From Melanocharis versteri (taxonomy: Eukaryota > Chordata > Aves > Passeriformes > Melanocharitidae): DNA of 64,000 bases. The notes under the pieces were generated by a model. That model was given only the letters and a program-made list of their open reading frames with translations. It searched no databases and was not told where the DNA came from. Both the position numbers and the translations under genes were made by a program. How positions within the stretch are numbered: the stretch's first letter is position 1; every line of letters starts with the position of its first letter. Shown in pieces: positions 18,801-30,010 of the stretch. The stretch is taken from the NCBI GenBank assembly GCA_013397845.1, contig VZTG01001029.1, positions 770,788 through 834,787 on the forward strand, written 5' to 3'.

Positions 18801-20533
18801 AGTTTGAGCCTGAAAAGGATTTCAGTATTATTTGCTTATGTCTATTAGTCTATTAGTCTATATGTCTATTAGTGCTTAACCATCAGAATCCAGAATAAGA
18901 AACACAAAGTGCAAATTTTGGAGAGTTTTACATTTCATACAGGTTGCAACAGGCAAAGGCAACAACAGCAAAAGGAAAACACAAATTTTAGTGACCTCAA
19001 ATTTATATTCTAAACCCAGAAATTAGCTAGTGCTTTCATGCTTACAAAAAGAGGTGCAGTATCTAATTAGGCAACTCTTGAAAAAAACCTCTTTGGGATC
19101 TTTAAAATTTTAAATACTTTGAAATGTCAGAACTTCTTTCTTCCAGCCACAAAATATTTTCAATACTTGCTTTGATATTAAAAAGAAAATAATAATAATT
19201 TTCTGGTCTGATCTGCCTTTTCAATACAACAGAATACACAAAACATTTTCTGTCAACTGTAATCACTAAATCAAAAATCCCATTAATCCCATCATTACTC
19301 AATTCAACATGGATTATTCAATAATAGAAAAGAAATGCCCAAAGCAGCTGCTCAGGTAAGCCATGTCAGATACTCATTAATCCATTACATCCACAGAAAA
19401 CCAGAGCAGTGTCCATTAAACAAGAGTGAAGCATGAATGATGGAGGTTTTGAGTGACACTGCAGATAGAGACATGCATATTCACATCCATATGATTATGA
19501 CCGCATTTCGCATGCAATACCTTTACTAATTTATTCATCTAGATTACAAAAGTGTTCAGCTAAGCTCATTCTGTACCCTATTCACCTTAAGGTAATTTTA
19601 TTGATTTATAAAAAGCACAACACTCTTATAAAAAAGTGACCAATGGCCAGGAGCCTGCAGGGATATATTAAACAACAGCAAATAGGGAAACAGACTGTTG
19701 TATAAATGTTAAATAATTTAACAAACTGCACTATAGGAAAGAACAGGGTTAAAGTTACATCATCTTACTTGTAATTCTAGTTCTTTGTTAAACAACAAAT
19801 TTAAGTCAATGGAGCTTTCACAGTCCTCTCTATATGGAGAACAGCTGTTCAACTTTTACTAGACAGCTGAGGCCACAGTGTCTGTGAAAGCTGCACTACC
19901 ACTAATAGCTGTAGGCAGCTGCCCACAGTTCATCTCCACACTGGAATGCTTCTTCCCACATTCACACTACAAACATACAAAGCACAGGTGACAGAGGTGG
20001 CTGCAATACACAGCATTTATTTTGAAAAATGCCAGAAATTCTTCTCCCATAGAATGCAAACATTCATGAAACATATGAATGAAAAGCTATCTTGTGTAAA
20101 AATTGGATAGTCTCATAGCCTACTATATTTTCATTAGAGGGAACATGCATCTGCTGTGATTTCACTGAAAGCTGCCGCAGAGCTTTAACACACAGCTTTA
20201 AAAAAAAACCCAAATCCAATCAAATCACTCTTCTTTCTCTCAAACAGTGCAAATCTGTACAGATATCTTTAAGCCCTGATAATATTTGGTTAGTTAATGC
20301 TTTCAAACATTATTTTAATTAGCTAATTTTCAAAGCAAGTTGCCAGGACTCAAGTGAACACCCCTAACAAAATGTCTAAGAACCTGGATTTATAAATCTT
20401 TGTTTTGTACAATGGAAAAATAACCAAAATGCACAAGCAGTTATGCAAGGAAGTTAACGCTGATTTCACTGTGATTCCAAATGGGACGTTTTCGAAACAA
20501 CAAACAAGTTATTGACAAATGGCCAGTCTGTAC
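15880..20533 (-). other. TCF12: TCF12 4.7-kb intron
   Basis: AT-rich intron. A moderately GC-rich patch at about 17300-17850 has short overlapping open frames of no known family, and an 8-bp tandem repeat lies at 18841-18872. Nothing else is recognised. Confidence 0.9.
18841..18872. repeat. 8-bp tandem repeat, four units
   Basis: TCTATTAG is repeated as units 1, 2 and 4, and unit 3 reads TCTATATG. A degraded further copy may precede it at 18833-18840. Confidence 0.85.
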
Positions 20534-20612
20534 CTGTAAGAGGCGATGGTGACCCAACTGGTGTTGATGGATTCGATGGAAAACTACTGCTGGTATGATC
20601 AGGAGAATAAAT
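20534..20612 (-). CDS. TCF12: TCF12 exon: AD2 core
   Basis: The 79-nt exon runs in phase 0 to phase 1, with acceptor TTGTCAG and donor ACAG|GTACAG. It encodes IYSPDHTSSSFPSNPSTPVG, then SPSPLT. Together with the previous exon it forms the conserved LASIYSPDHT-SSNPSTPVGSP core of activation domain 2. In E-proteins this domain drives transactivation, and its activity depends on cell type. Confidence 0.97.
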
Positions 20613-23600
20613 CTGACAACAGACAAAGAGATTATATATCAATATATGTTATAATACACAGGGAAAAAAGCTATTAGGATTCTTTTTCATGTTTTAATTG
20701 TCACTCTTGATTCTGGATTGACAAAAAATGCAATTTGATCCTTCAATCACAGCTCTGCTTTATTACACTCAAGGCTCTAAAATTGTATAAAGAACTTTCA
20801 TTTTCAAGCAGCTGTCCAAATAATCACAGCCTGTATTTCATAGTGCCACAAGTATAACTGACCTTCCTTCTCATGTAAGAGCAGCAGAAATTACAGCCTT
20901 TCTGTCACTGCAGGGGAACAATACACATAAGAGTTCACAGTACACAGCTAATTACATCAAACAAAACTTCAGGAAAATGCCAATGAACAATGACTTTCCA
21001 AACTTTAGAGAGAGATTTTAGCAGTCAACACATGTTATCTGCTAAAAATTAATCCTTCACAAAATACCAAGGAAGCATTCGGACTCTCTCATTATTGGCA
21101 CCTACCAAACAAAAAACACTTGAAATTTTGTTCCTCTTGCAATGTATTGCAGCACATAACGTGTTTCTCTGTTATTTCAGTATCAATTGGCCTCTTGAGA
21201 TACTAAACTTCAACTTACAACAATTCTTTCCTTGCTATTAATGAAATTAAAAACTATTGGTAAAAATAGAAGACATAATGCTTAAAGCTTTAATTAAGAA
21301 TTAAAATCTCAAGACACTGGGAAAATTCATTTTATAAAGGGGATTGAATAGATCTAGAGGCTGACTATGGACTTCAGAACATATTTTTATAGGTCATCGG
21401 TTCAAACCTGTTTTACTTGAGCAGAGACCAGGATTTGTTAGTCATCAGATGGCAGTTAAAAAAAATCTTCACTGGCAGTGTGGTTGATGTCTCTTCACAC
21501 AGACAATATGACATTTCAGCATTTAGCTGACAATAACTTCATTAAGTTCCATATTGTATTTTCTGAACCGACAAAACCAGGACCTGATAGACCACATGCT
21601 CCTTCCTGGTATACCATGCTTTTCCATTAGAAAAGACCATCAGTTCCCTAATGGAAATGCTTCCTCCTTTTCATACATGCTAGAAAGAAAATATATTTAG
21701 AACAAACTACCTCATACTACTGGAGGAAATTCATGCATTGTACATCAGCATAAAAATAAATCTTGGGTGTCAGTGTAAGAACTGTAGAGAGTTTCAGACA
21801 GATAAGATACAGAAAATTAAAATGAAGTCAAAGGCCACAAAGTTTTCTTTCAAACTGCTCATTTTCCACAGGTCTACCCGCCAATTTTATTTTGCTGCAT
21901 TTTATAACAGGGAAAATCTACAGTATAGCAAAGCCCCAACGAAAACACAAGGTCAGAATTCATTCTGCATGCAGTCCCTGGCTGCTGTGCTGTTAAATGA
22001 CCAATGATGAACAACCCCGACACCTTCTGCCAGGCTTAAACGGTAACATGACTCATTTTACTGCAACAAATGAGACTCCTCCTCCTATCAGTCATGGTCC
22101 ATTCCAATCAGTGGGGTGCCAATATGCCAGGGTCTAATGAAAAGGCTCTTAGACAAAAGCTGCACAATTGAGAGCCTGCAGAGCCAAACCTCGGAGCTGT
22201 TAGTCCAATTTTTTAAACACTACAGTGTACATTTCAGTTAGGCTTTGTTATGTTAATGTTATTGAGTCTAAAGCAACAAAGAAACTTAATTCATGAATTA
22301 CTTTTAGAAGTCAACTTCCCTACATTTTCTTTTCTTTTGTGAAGGGACCAGTGGCTATTTAACTACCGAGACGGTACAAAGGCCTTTACCCTAGTGCTGA
22401 GGTAGGAATCAAAACATAAGTTATCACAAAGAGGTCTGATATAATCAACAAAGTTAAACAGTCCTCCTGTTTGATCTCCTCTAAATTAAAGACCAAGTGT
22501 TTTGATTTGGCATTAGGCAATGAAATAAACCAGATGTTTCTCCTGCCATATAACCCTCCATGGGCACAATCTTAAAGGGTTATTGTTTGGCAAATGTTCA
22601 GGGAAACACATTAGAAATGGCACGAATATCCAGATTTTCTTTTCTTTCTATCTATACTAGTTCATTATCCAAACTAATGCATAATCCACAGGGCTTTGGG
22701 AACTTTGTGTAAATACTTTCATGTACAATTCTCTTTCTTGCCTACCCTGAGATTAAGACCACAATTATCCAGGCTTAAACCTAAAATAAAAGAACCTTTG
22801 CAAATGTATTATCTGGCCTTACATGTTTAATCACATACTATTCTGTATGGTCTTTAATACCTAAACTGAAGAACAAATGTCGTATCCTCGGATGTTTCGC
22901 ACATGAAAGGCCTATTGTGAGATGTGCATCAACAGAATTTTAGAACTAGAAATTCCTCTCAACAGTTGCAGCGGCAGCATTTAAGATCCAAACAGAAAGG
23001 AATACGGTGTCATCTTAGGGGGAAAAAAAAAGGCACGACAATCACAGTATTTAAATAAAACTTTGTTCAAAGAGAAAAATATTCTTGATTTCCTAGCTGT
23101 CAAAATCCGTGTGTGTCAGCTTCACCTGCAGGAGAGCCCAGCTCCCTCCTCGCCCAGCCGCGAGCCGTGCTCTCGCTGAAGGAGCGCGAGGAGTGTGCTG
23201 GGTGCGCGTGGTGCGGGGTGCGGGGGAAGCAGATGGATGAGGCGAGGGATTTGAAGTGTGCAGACTATGGCATGCACTGATAGAGCAGATGGAATGCATC
23301 ACCATCAGCTATGACAGAAATGATTTATGGAATGACCTGGCTGCTCCTGCCAAGCAACAACACGGGATGACAGAAACAAGTTTCTATGACAACCAGAGCC
23401 CACCCACCAGTTAGATTAAACATTTCTGCCCTGACTTCCACTCGCAATATATTTAGTTTTTCCTCAAAACATCAGCCTGGCTTTCTCAGCTAGTGACTTG
23501 GACAAAAATACCTGAAAGGATGAGAAAATCATTTAGAAAAGGAGAGCAGTAGAAAATGTCATGAAGTCCCGCAGGTCTAACTGGCCAGCGTGTCAGACTT

Positions 23601-24714
23601 AACAACGAAATTTTGTTCCGCCTGCAGAACAGCAGACACCCAAATACATCTGCAGAGCAATGAACAGCCTGGAGTATGTGAGCATTGCTATTTCCACGAG
23701 GCAAAATGATTCCCGTTCTTTTCTGACAGGTCTCAAACAGACCAAAAGAGAGCGTTAACTGCCCTCTGGACTCCCGAATTGTTATCTACTCCCTGAATCC
23801 CCGACAGCAACAGGGACGTTTTTCTCCTCAAAGCCAGTAGGTCAGAGTTCTCCTTCCCAATATGGACATTACAGACATTATCAGATCTGGTAATCTTTTA
23901 ACATATGACCCTCTGAGGGATGCAAGGATCTGCATGAATATGCACATTTGCATTCACTGGTATGAGGCGAGGGATGCAGAACCCAACACAGGGACGGTCA
24001 TTTAGGGCTGCAAAGTTTGCTCCATGTAAGAAATACAAAGTGCTTCCCCAGCCACCATTCCCAACTCTGAAATTTCTGCCGCGGTGTATCAATTACTCTT
24101 TTATAAAAAGTACATCTGATTGTACTAATGAAAAATAATTACTGCATGCATGCATATGGAAACAGAGCTTACAGTAGATTGAAGATACTTGCCAGGTTTT
24201 ACATTATTCCAACAAGAGTTAAAAGTTTATATTTATGCATACACAACATTTTAAAGGCTGTTCCATGAATTACAGCTATACAACACAGCATTCAAAACCT
24301 CTCAGTTTTATAAGGCCACTGAGAAAATATTTTCAACCTTGAGGCAGGATCTGCTCTAAGACTAATGTTAAAAATATTTGACTTTACCTAAAACACTACA
24401 GAAAAAAAATGAAAATTAAACCTTTAACTTTTTATGCTTATCTTTTACTTTGTCTAGCCAGCTTTTTAAACCAGATCTGCCTTAAATCTTTCGATCACCT
24501 GAAGAAAAAGGAAGTCAGAATGAGTCTTCTCCAAATACAAGCATTTTTCACTTGCATTTAAAAAGGACATTTTTCTAGTATAGGAAATTGAATCATAGTA
24601 CATTGTTTTGACTTCATATGTGAAAATTCCCGATTTGATATTATAAAATGAATGACACATAAATAATGGTTTAAAACATATGTTTCAGATCTGAATATTC
24701 TAACTGTTACTTAC
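20613..24714 (-). other. TCF12: TCF12 4.1-kb intron splitting AD2
   Basis: This intron lies between the two AD2 exons. A small CpG-rich patch at about 23130-23230 (CGCGAGCCGTGCTCTCGCTG near 23160) stands alone in AT-rich sequence. No exon or repeat is recognised. Confidence 0.9.
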
Positions 24715-24779
24715 AGATGCCAATGCCTTTCCAAGTGCATCACCTGTCTGTGAGCTTCCAGCACCATTTCCTCTATTTC
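24715..24779 (-). CDS. TCF12: TCF12 exon: start of AD2 / loop-helix activation domain
   Basis: The 65-nt exon runs in phase 1 to phase 0, with acceptor ATTACAG and donor TCT|GTAAGT. It encodes (G)NRGNGAGSSQTGDALGKALAS. The SSQTGDALGKALAS motif opens the activation domain 2 (loop-helix) region, which is almost invariant in TCF3, TCF4 and TCF12 and continues in the next exon. Confidence 0.97.
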
Positions 24780-26287
24780 CTGTAATGTGGAAAGTAAACC
24801 CAACACTTATTTTTAAAGCTGAAATTTTATTTACTTTTATTATTTTATTCATCACATAGAGTTGAGAAACCACTTTTTAAATGGATTTTCTGAGGAAGTC
24901 AGTGTCAATAGAATCCGTTCTCATTAGACTTAAAAATTTAATTAAAACAATTAGATTTACATTTAGATGCTCTCCTCTTAAAAGTCAAACACAGTATCAC
25001 CGTGATAACCTAAGGACCAACAAGTGAAAGCAGCTAGAAAAAGACAAATTTTTTTCTAGGATCACAGTCTAATCTTAATGAAATGTGAAAAAAAATCAAA
25101 ATCAGAAAATTACATTATTGCAGCTTATTTCTAAACGGCTATCACTAAAGTGCTGCATGTTTAATTAATTCTTAAAGCCAAATTCACAGAATACTTCCTT
25201 GTGTGTCTCCTTGCTTGCCCTGCTCTAATTCCCTGTGTGGTACTCTCATTTTTAGTTTAAAAAGTCCCTGAAAAGCTCTGATGCACCAAGCTTTCTGTCA
25301 CCCCTGCTCTCAGTTGCATGTCAGCAGCTTTGCGTGCCCTTTTGCTCCACACACCATTAAGCCAAGAGGAAGTCTGAAGCCCTGCCAATTGGAAACACAG
25401 AGAGGAACTGAATCCTCCGAAATATCTGTTTTGCTGTAGAAGACAGACCCTTTAAAAGCAAATCTTCTTGCTAAAGCCAAGAAATGTATTGAATGTGAAT
25501 GCAAGCCATTCACATCAGAAATCCAAATAATGCAAGACTCACTGTTTCCAAGTTTGTGACAAACTTGGATTTTCCAGCCTGAATTTCCCATGCAGATTCA
25601 CTAACTGGGTTCTGTTTAAAGATGTTGGTGTAAAACATGCTCCCAAATCAAAGCTAATGTAGTCACCCTAACTAAATTCCAGTTCCTTAAAATGAAGCTA
25701 AGTGCAAATCCTATCGAACCGACAAGGGGCATCTACAAGCATTTAACTTCTACAGCTGCATCTTAAGACAAGCAAATATGTGCAAGGAACAGACGATCAT
25801 TCTGTATTTCTTGCTTCTTAGGTGAGCACAGAGGAGACTAAACCAGCCACCATACCGGCTACTCTGTAATCTCTAACACAGTTAAGAGAGGAATTTACGA
25901 TGCACTTTATCAACCTCCCCTAAGAAACAGCCTTCCTGCCTTTCTCTGGAGCAGTGCTGCGGTGACACTCTGAAAATCTCAGCACCAGAACTACCTATAT
26001 GGACATGTGCATATACTGAACTACAGAAGGACAGTGGCCATTAAATCAGACAGGTCCAGTCCCTGAGCATTGGCTTGACTGTGAAAGCAAATAAACCAGT
26101 AAGTCTTAAGATGACTGAAAAACAATTTGCCTCATCTCAGCCATACTGAGGACAGAAATATCTCAGTGGTGAATTTTTCCTGATCTACAAGCATGCCATA
26201 AATTAAATCTTACTAATTTTGTGCGTCATGCAGCCCTAAATTTCATTTTCTGGTAAAATGAAAAAAAAAGCAGGAAGAGCTTTTTAC
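24780..26287 (-). other. TCF12: TCF12 1.5-kb intron
   Basis: AT-rich intron with GTAAAA donor and ATTACAG acceptor. Nothing specific is seen inside; a 93-codon minus-strand open frame (25310-25591) has no known resemblance. Confidence 0.9.
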
Positions 26288-26432
26288 CCAGAATATTATC
26301 TGATCCATTGACAGGTGGAGTGTGTGAAGCAGCTACATAAGGTGAACTGCTGGTACTGCCACGATGGAAGCTGGACATTGGAGGAAGACTGGCATTTATA
26401 TCTGTAGGTGAGACTGAATGTGGGGGATAGCT
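26288..26432 (-). CDS. TCF12: TCF12 exon: Ser/Pro-rich segment before AD2
   Basis: The 145-nt exon runs in phase 0 to phase 1, with acceptor TCTCTCCAG and donor CTGG|GTAAAA. It encodes SYPPHSVSPTDINASLPPMS, then SFHRGSTSSSPYVAASHTPP and VNGSDNIL, collinear with human TCF12. Only 322 nt of intron separate it from the preceding exon, the shortest intron in the window. No structured domain is expected; this is low-complexity, disordered-type sequence rich in Ser, Pro and Thr. Confidence 0.97.
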
Positions 26433-26754
26433 CTGGAGAGAAGAGAAGCAGACATAAGATATTAAGCAGTCCTTAAATAAATGTTGATATTTTAAGATAC
26501 CAAATATGTAGCACCCAGCTCTTTATTACAAAAGGAAGGGACTCATCTGTCCTCTGAACAGACCACTACACAGCCACAGATTTTTATTTATACAACAGAC
26601 ATAACTAAAAGGACATAAATCTAATACACAAAGTTTGTGATTTCTAACAACTGAGTTTTTAACTGACATATATGAGCAGCAAACGAGAAGTTAATTCCTG
26701 TAAGTTAGATCTCCATACACGACTATAAACAGATTAATGTGTGCTGAGTCTTAC
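26433..26754 (-). other. TCF12: Shortest TCF12 intron in window
   Basis: A 322-nt intron with GTAAGA donor and a clean TCTTCTCTCCAG acceptor. Nothing else is seen. Confidence 0.92.
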
Positions 26755-26894
26755 CAAACGGTCATGTGAGTGCAGGCTGCCGTAACTGCCGGACTGGGAC
26801 ATGTGGGAAGAGGAGCCTCCAAGCATCCCACCATAGCCAGGCTGGCTCATGCCATTGGATGAACTCCAGAGGTCAGAAGAATTGTGGGTCCCAT
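26755..26894 (-). CDS. TCF12: TCF12 exon: Ser/Gly/His-rich segment
   Basis: The 140-nt exon runs in phase 1 to phase 0. It encodes (D)GTHNSSDLWSSSNGMSQPGY, then GGMLGGSSSHMSQSGSYGSL and HSHDRL, collinear with human TCF12. The donor is TTG|GTAAGA. The acceptor is odd: the bases just before AG|ATGGG are an A-rich run (ACTACAAAAAAAG), and the pyrimidine-rich stretch lies about 25 nt further upstream. The frame and the homology fix this acceptor, since no other AG between the pyrimidine tract and the exon would keep the frame. Confidence 0.95.
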
Positions 26895-28001
26895 CTTTTT
26901 TTGTAGTATTTTTTCAGTAGGAAAGAAAACAAGACAAATACTATTAATGAAGAATGCTAATTTCTCTGTTCCTTTACAAGATTGTTCTAAACAAACACAG
27001 AATTCAGTTACTGAGACTAACATCAGGGGGGAAATGGTGCCCAGTTTATACTGCATCTTCTATTTTCATGCCACCCCACTGTTGCTATATTTATTAAAAA
27101 AAAAAACCCCAAAGAAACAACAGAGGCTTTATAGCTGAAATATAATCAAACCACAGCTGAGAAAATACCAAGCACTTCTGCTAATTACACAGACCTTCAG
27201 TAAGGCCAGATTTAAATCAAGAGTGTTGATAAAAAGTCCAGACTGAAAGAAATAATAAAAAAGGAGGTGGAGGAGCAAAAAGTTTGGCCAAACAGAACTC
27301 ATCATAAACACACACTGCAAAACATCTATTTACCTAAAACAAGCAATTTATACTCCAAGATACCCTAGCAGCACAAAAATATAAAAACATTTCAAAACAG
27401 CACATTCAAGTAGCTGAAATGACTACATTACATAAGCCTTAGTCTGTGTGTCAGTGCGGTTTCCCTTCTGTAGCACAAACTGAAGTGCTCTGTGAGTTCC
27501 CGTGCTGAGACACTGAGCTCTCAATGTGTTCCAAACCCTCACCAGACTGCAGCACGAGCTAATTGTGTGACGCGAGGCTGAGGAAATGGATTCTGCTCCT
27601 TTCGTTCAGTGCAACCCCCTTTTTTCTGGCATGCTGGATATACAAGCATTTGAGAACGTAAGACTGTTAGCTGATATTGTACAGTCAAATTCCAGAAGAG
27701 TCAATAAGCCCCCACCTCATTTTTCTCTATCACTCCAATGTGCTGCTCTGAAGCCCCTACAAATCAAAGGATGGGAATTCTGTCCATCTGGCCTGGTGTA
27801 TAATCCCTTTAAATTTCAGTCAGCAATTAATGTCATGAGAAAAACTTTATATCAACAGACAGTTCCCTTCATCTAACTGTTTTAGAAGTATATAAAACTT
27901 AACCATAGGCTCTAGCACAATATGCTCCTTTTACACTCCTTCATTCACCCAGTAAAACAGTGTCTGACTGCAGATTTCTGCCTAAAGGACATTTTACCCA
28001 C
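26895..28001 (-). other. TCF12: TCF12 1.1-kb intron with atypical acceptor
   Basis: The donor is GTGGGT. The 3' end has a pyrimidine stretch (TGTTTTCTTTCCTACTG) followed by an A-rich run before AG. No other features are seen. Confidence 0.9.
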
Positions 28002-28107
28002 CTTGCATAAAGAAAGTGCTAGCAAACATACTGCTTGGTGGCTTAGGAGATGGGTAACTCGGAGATTCTCTGTTGAAATCATCAGAACTCGGGGATGGTG
28101 CATAAAC
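28002..28107 (-). CDS. TCF12: TCF12 exon: central Ser/Pro-rich transactivation segment
   Basis: The 106-nt exon runs in phase 0 to phase 1, with acceptor ATATGTAG and donor CAAG|GTGGGT. It encodes VYAPSPSSDDFNRESPSY, then PSPKPPSSMFASTFFMQ. The YAPSP-DDFNRESPSYPSPKPP block is a family hallmark shared with TCF4 and corresponds to the third activation region described between AD1 and AD2 in E-proteins. It is the common acceptor exon for canonical transcripts, spliced from 49105, and for any internal-promoter (HEBAlt-type) transcript starting in the 21-kb intron. Confidence 0.97.
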
Positions 28108-29370
28108 CTACATATTGGAGAGCAATAAAAGCAGGTTAGCAATAACTGGGTGCTGTGCATTAAACAAACCACAACAGCATAGATACAGAGAGAAAGCACA
28201 AATAAAAAAAGAACAGTGTAGCAAGCCACAGCATTTGTTGCCCTTGTTTTATTTGCTTTTTAGCAAGTTGCCACAGTACAGAGGAACTACAGTAGAATGA
28301 TCCTAACAACACACTTTCTGGTGTGCCAACTCAGCCAGGTGGCCTGATAAAAGCCTGAATGCTGATTTTGCTTTCTAAGTGCACGACTTGCACAGACTTG
28401 TTGCTCAAGATAAAAAAGCAAGATAAAACAACTGGGCCCCAAACAAATTTTATTTTAAAACAACTGTATGCCTGCTTGAATATTTAATTAGCTGGCATCC
28501 CAACAATCAGAAAGAAAAAGAACATCCAGTGACAAATGGAAAGGTTTTAATGCAACTGTTGTATCATCCATTCAGAAACTCGCACGCCTTTGGGGAGTCA
28601 TCAGAAACACGCATGCAAATCCTCAGGAATAATCTTAAAACTGCAATAGCGAGCACGTAATTTTCACACTGGCCTAGCATTAAAGAAAAGCAGTATTATT
28701 GTTTTTTCAGTGTTAACACACCAGTGGAATGCCCATTCTCAACTTGCAAGGAATAAATTTTCTTTTCAAGTTAAAAATGTAAGATGCCAAATAAACATAA
28801 TGACTCAAAGTCTTTCACTACAGCAACTCTAAGAAGAAATATAAAGTGTATTCAGGAATAAATTAAGTAAAACAAACAAGGCCCAGTATTCACAGAGTTG
28901 AGGACTCTACCCATAACCAGTTGTTCTATACTGAATACTGCAATGATTAATGTATGTTAAAAGATAAATTAAATAAAAATCAAATCAACATATATGGCAG
29001 CAAAAAAATATAAAAATGTAACATTGAAACAGAAGCATCTTTTCGCTATGCAGTAAAAAATGTGGTATTTCTAACTGTTTATCTTACTTGTTAAATACAG
29101 ACGACTTCATAAATACCTATATATGAAGAACAATTTCTCAACTTTAAAGCCTATATAATGCAACTTCAAGAGTGCACTATGCCCTAACATTCAAAAGTGA
29201 TTATTTTGATCCTCTCCTATGCACATACAGACACACACATGTTTCTATGGCATCCACAACTCTCCCGGTCTTTCTGAGATGTTGTTTACCAAGCAAGAGA
29301 AGGGCCAGGAAAACCAAGCCAGCCAACAAAAAAGCCTAAGTTCCCCTAAAAAAGAACCATTGTCCTCCCT

Positions 29371-29400
29371 AGGGTGACTGTTCCGAGGGTGACTGTTCCG
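29371..29400. repeat. Perfect 2 x 15-bp tandem repeat
   Basis: AGGGTGACTGTTCCG is repeated exactly twice at the edge of a GC-richer patch (29370-29690). Confidence 0.92.
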
Positions 29401-29892
29401 ATAGCGACATTGAGGACAGTGAAGTGGGCAAGTCCCGCTCCATTTGCATCCCAATCCCCCTCCTCCCGCTGCCGAAGGCTTTTGCAGTCCTGCTGTTGTG
29501 GGAGCAAATGGCCGGGAAGCGGCTGAGCCAGCGCCTCTGACATCACCGCACCCCGGCACTCGCTCCTTCACAGCAACACCACCGCAGCACAATCCCTGCA
29601 AGCCCGCAATGGTGCAACCGGGACAGGGGCGCAGGGCACACAGCCGGGGCACAGCTGTGGGCATGAGCCACGCCACGGGAAGGGCAGCAGGTAAACAGAC
29701 GCCTGGTCAGAAGGACTCGAGTGGAAAACTCAAAACTTTAAGTTACATGTTTGTTTACCATTGGTTTTTATTGAAAACAAATGAAAAAATTTTAGGAAAG
29801 AAAGCTTTTCGGAAAGCTTCTGCTCAATATTTTACTCGAAATTTTTCAGTTTATGGAATAAATATAAAATAGAGATGCTTACCAGACCTGAG

Positions 29893-30010
29893 TGACAGAA
29901 TGACAATACATTCCGAGCAATGTTCGCAGTACATATGTATTTACTCTATATGATGAATGCATGTATATTCCATGCCTGAGACATATTTTAACAGAAATGT
30001 CATTCTGTCA
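29893..30010. repeat. Perfect 13-bp inverted repeat
   Basis: TGACAGAATGACA at 29893-29905 has its exact reverse complement at 29998-30010, with 92 bp between. Some secondary self-complementarity (ACATATGTAT) lies in the loop. It could fold as a weak hairpin or be chance. Confidence 0.6.

Noticed and set aside
29245..29872. Overlapping 142- and 143-codon frames on opposite strands
   Set aside because: They overlap in a GC-richer patch and contain a 15-bp tandem duplication. Nothing matches a known protein and no splice context links them to TCF12.
29885..29932. Minus-strand ATG-TAC-TGC (Met-Tyr-Cys) followed by 13 open codons and a donor-like CTG|GTAAGC, reminiscent of the start of the mammalian HEBAlt exon
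   Set aside because: After the first three codons there is no similarity to the HEBAlt peptide, and the donor would leave phase 1 whereas the target exon at 28107 needs phase 0, so the product would frameshift. Judged chance.
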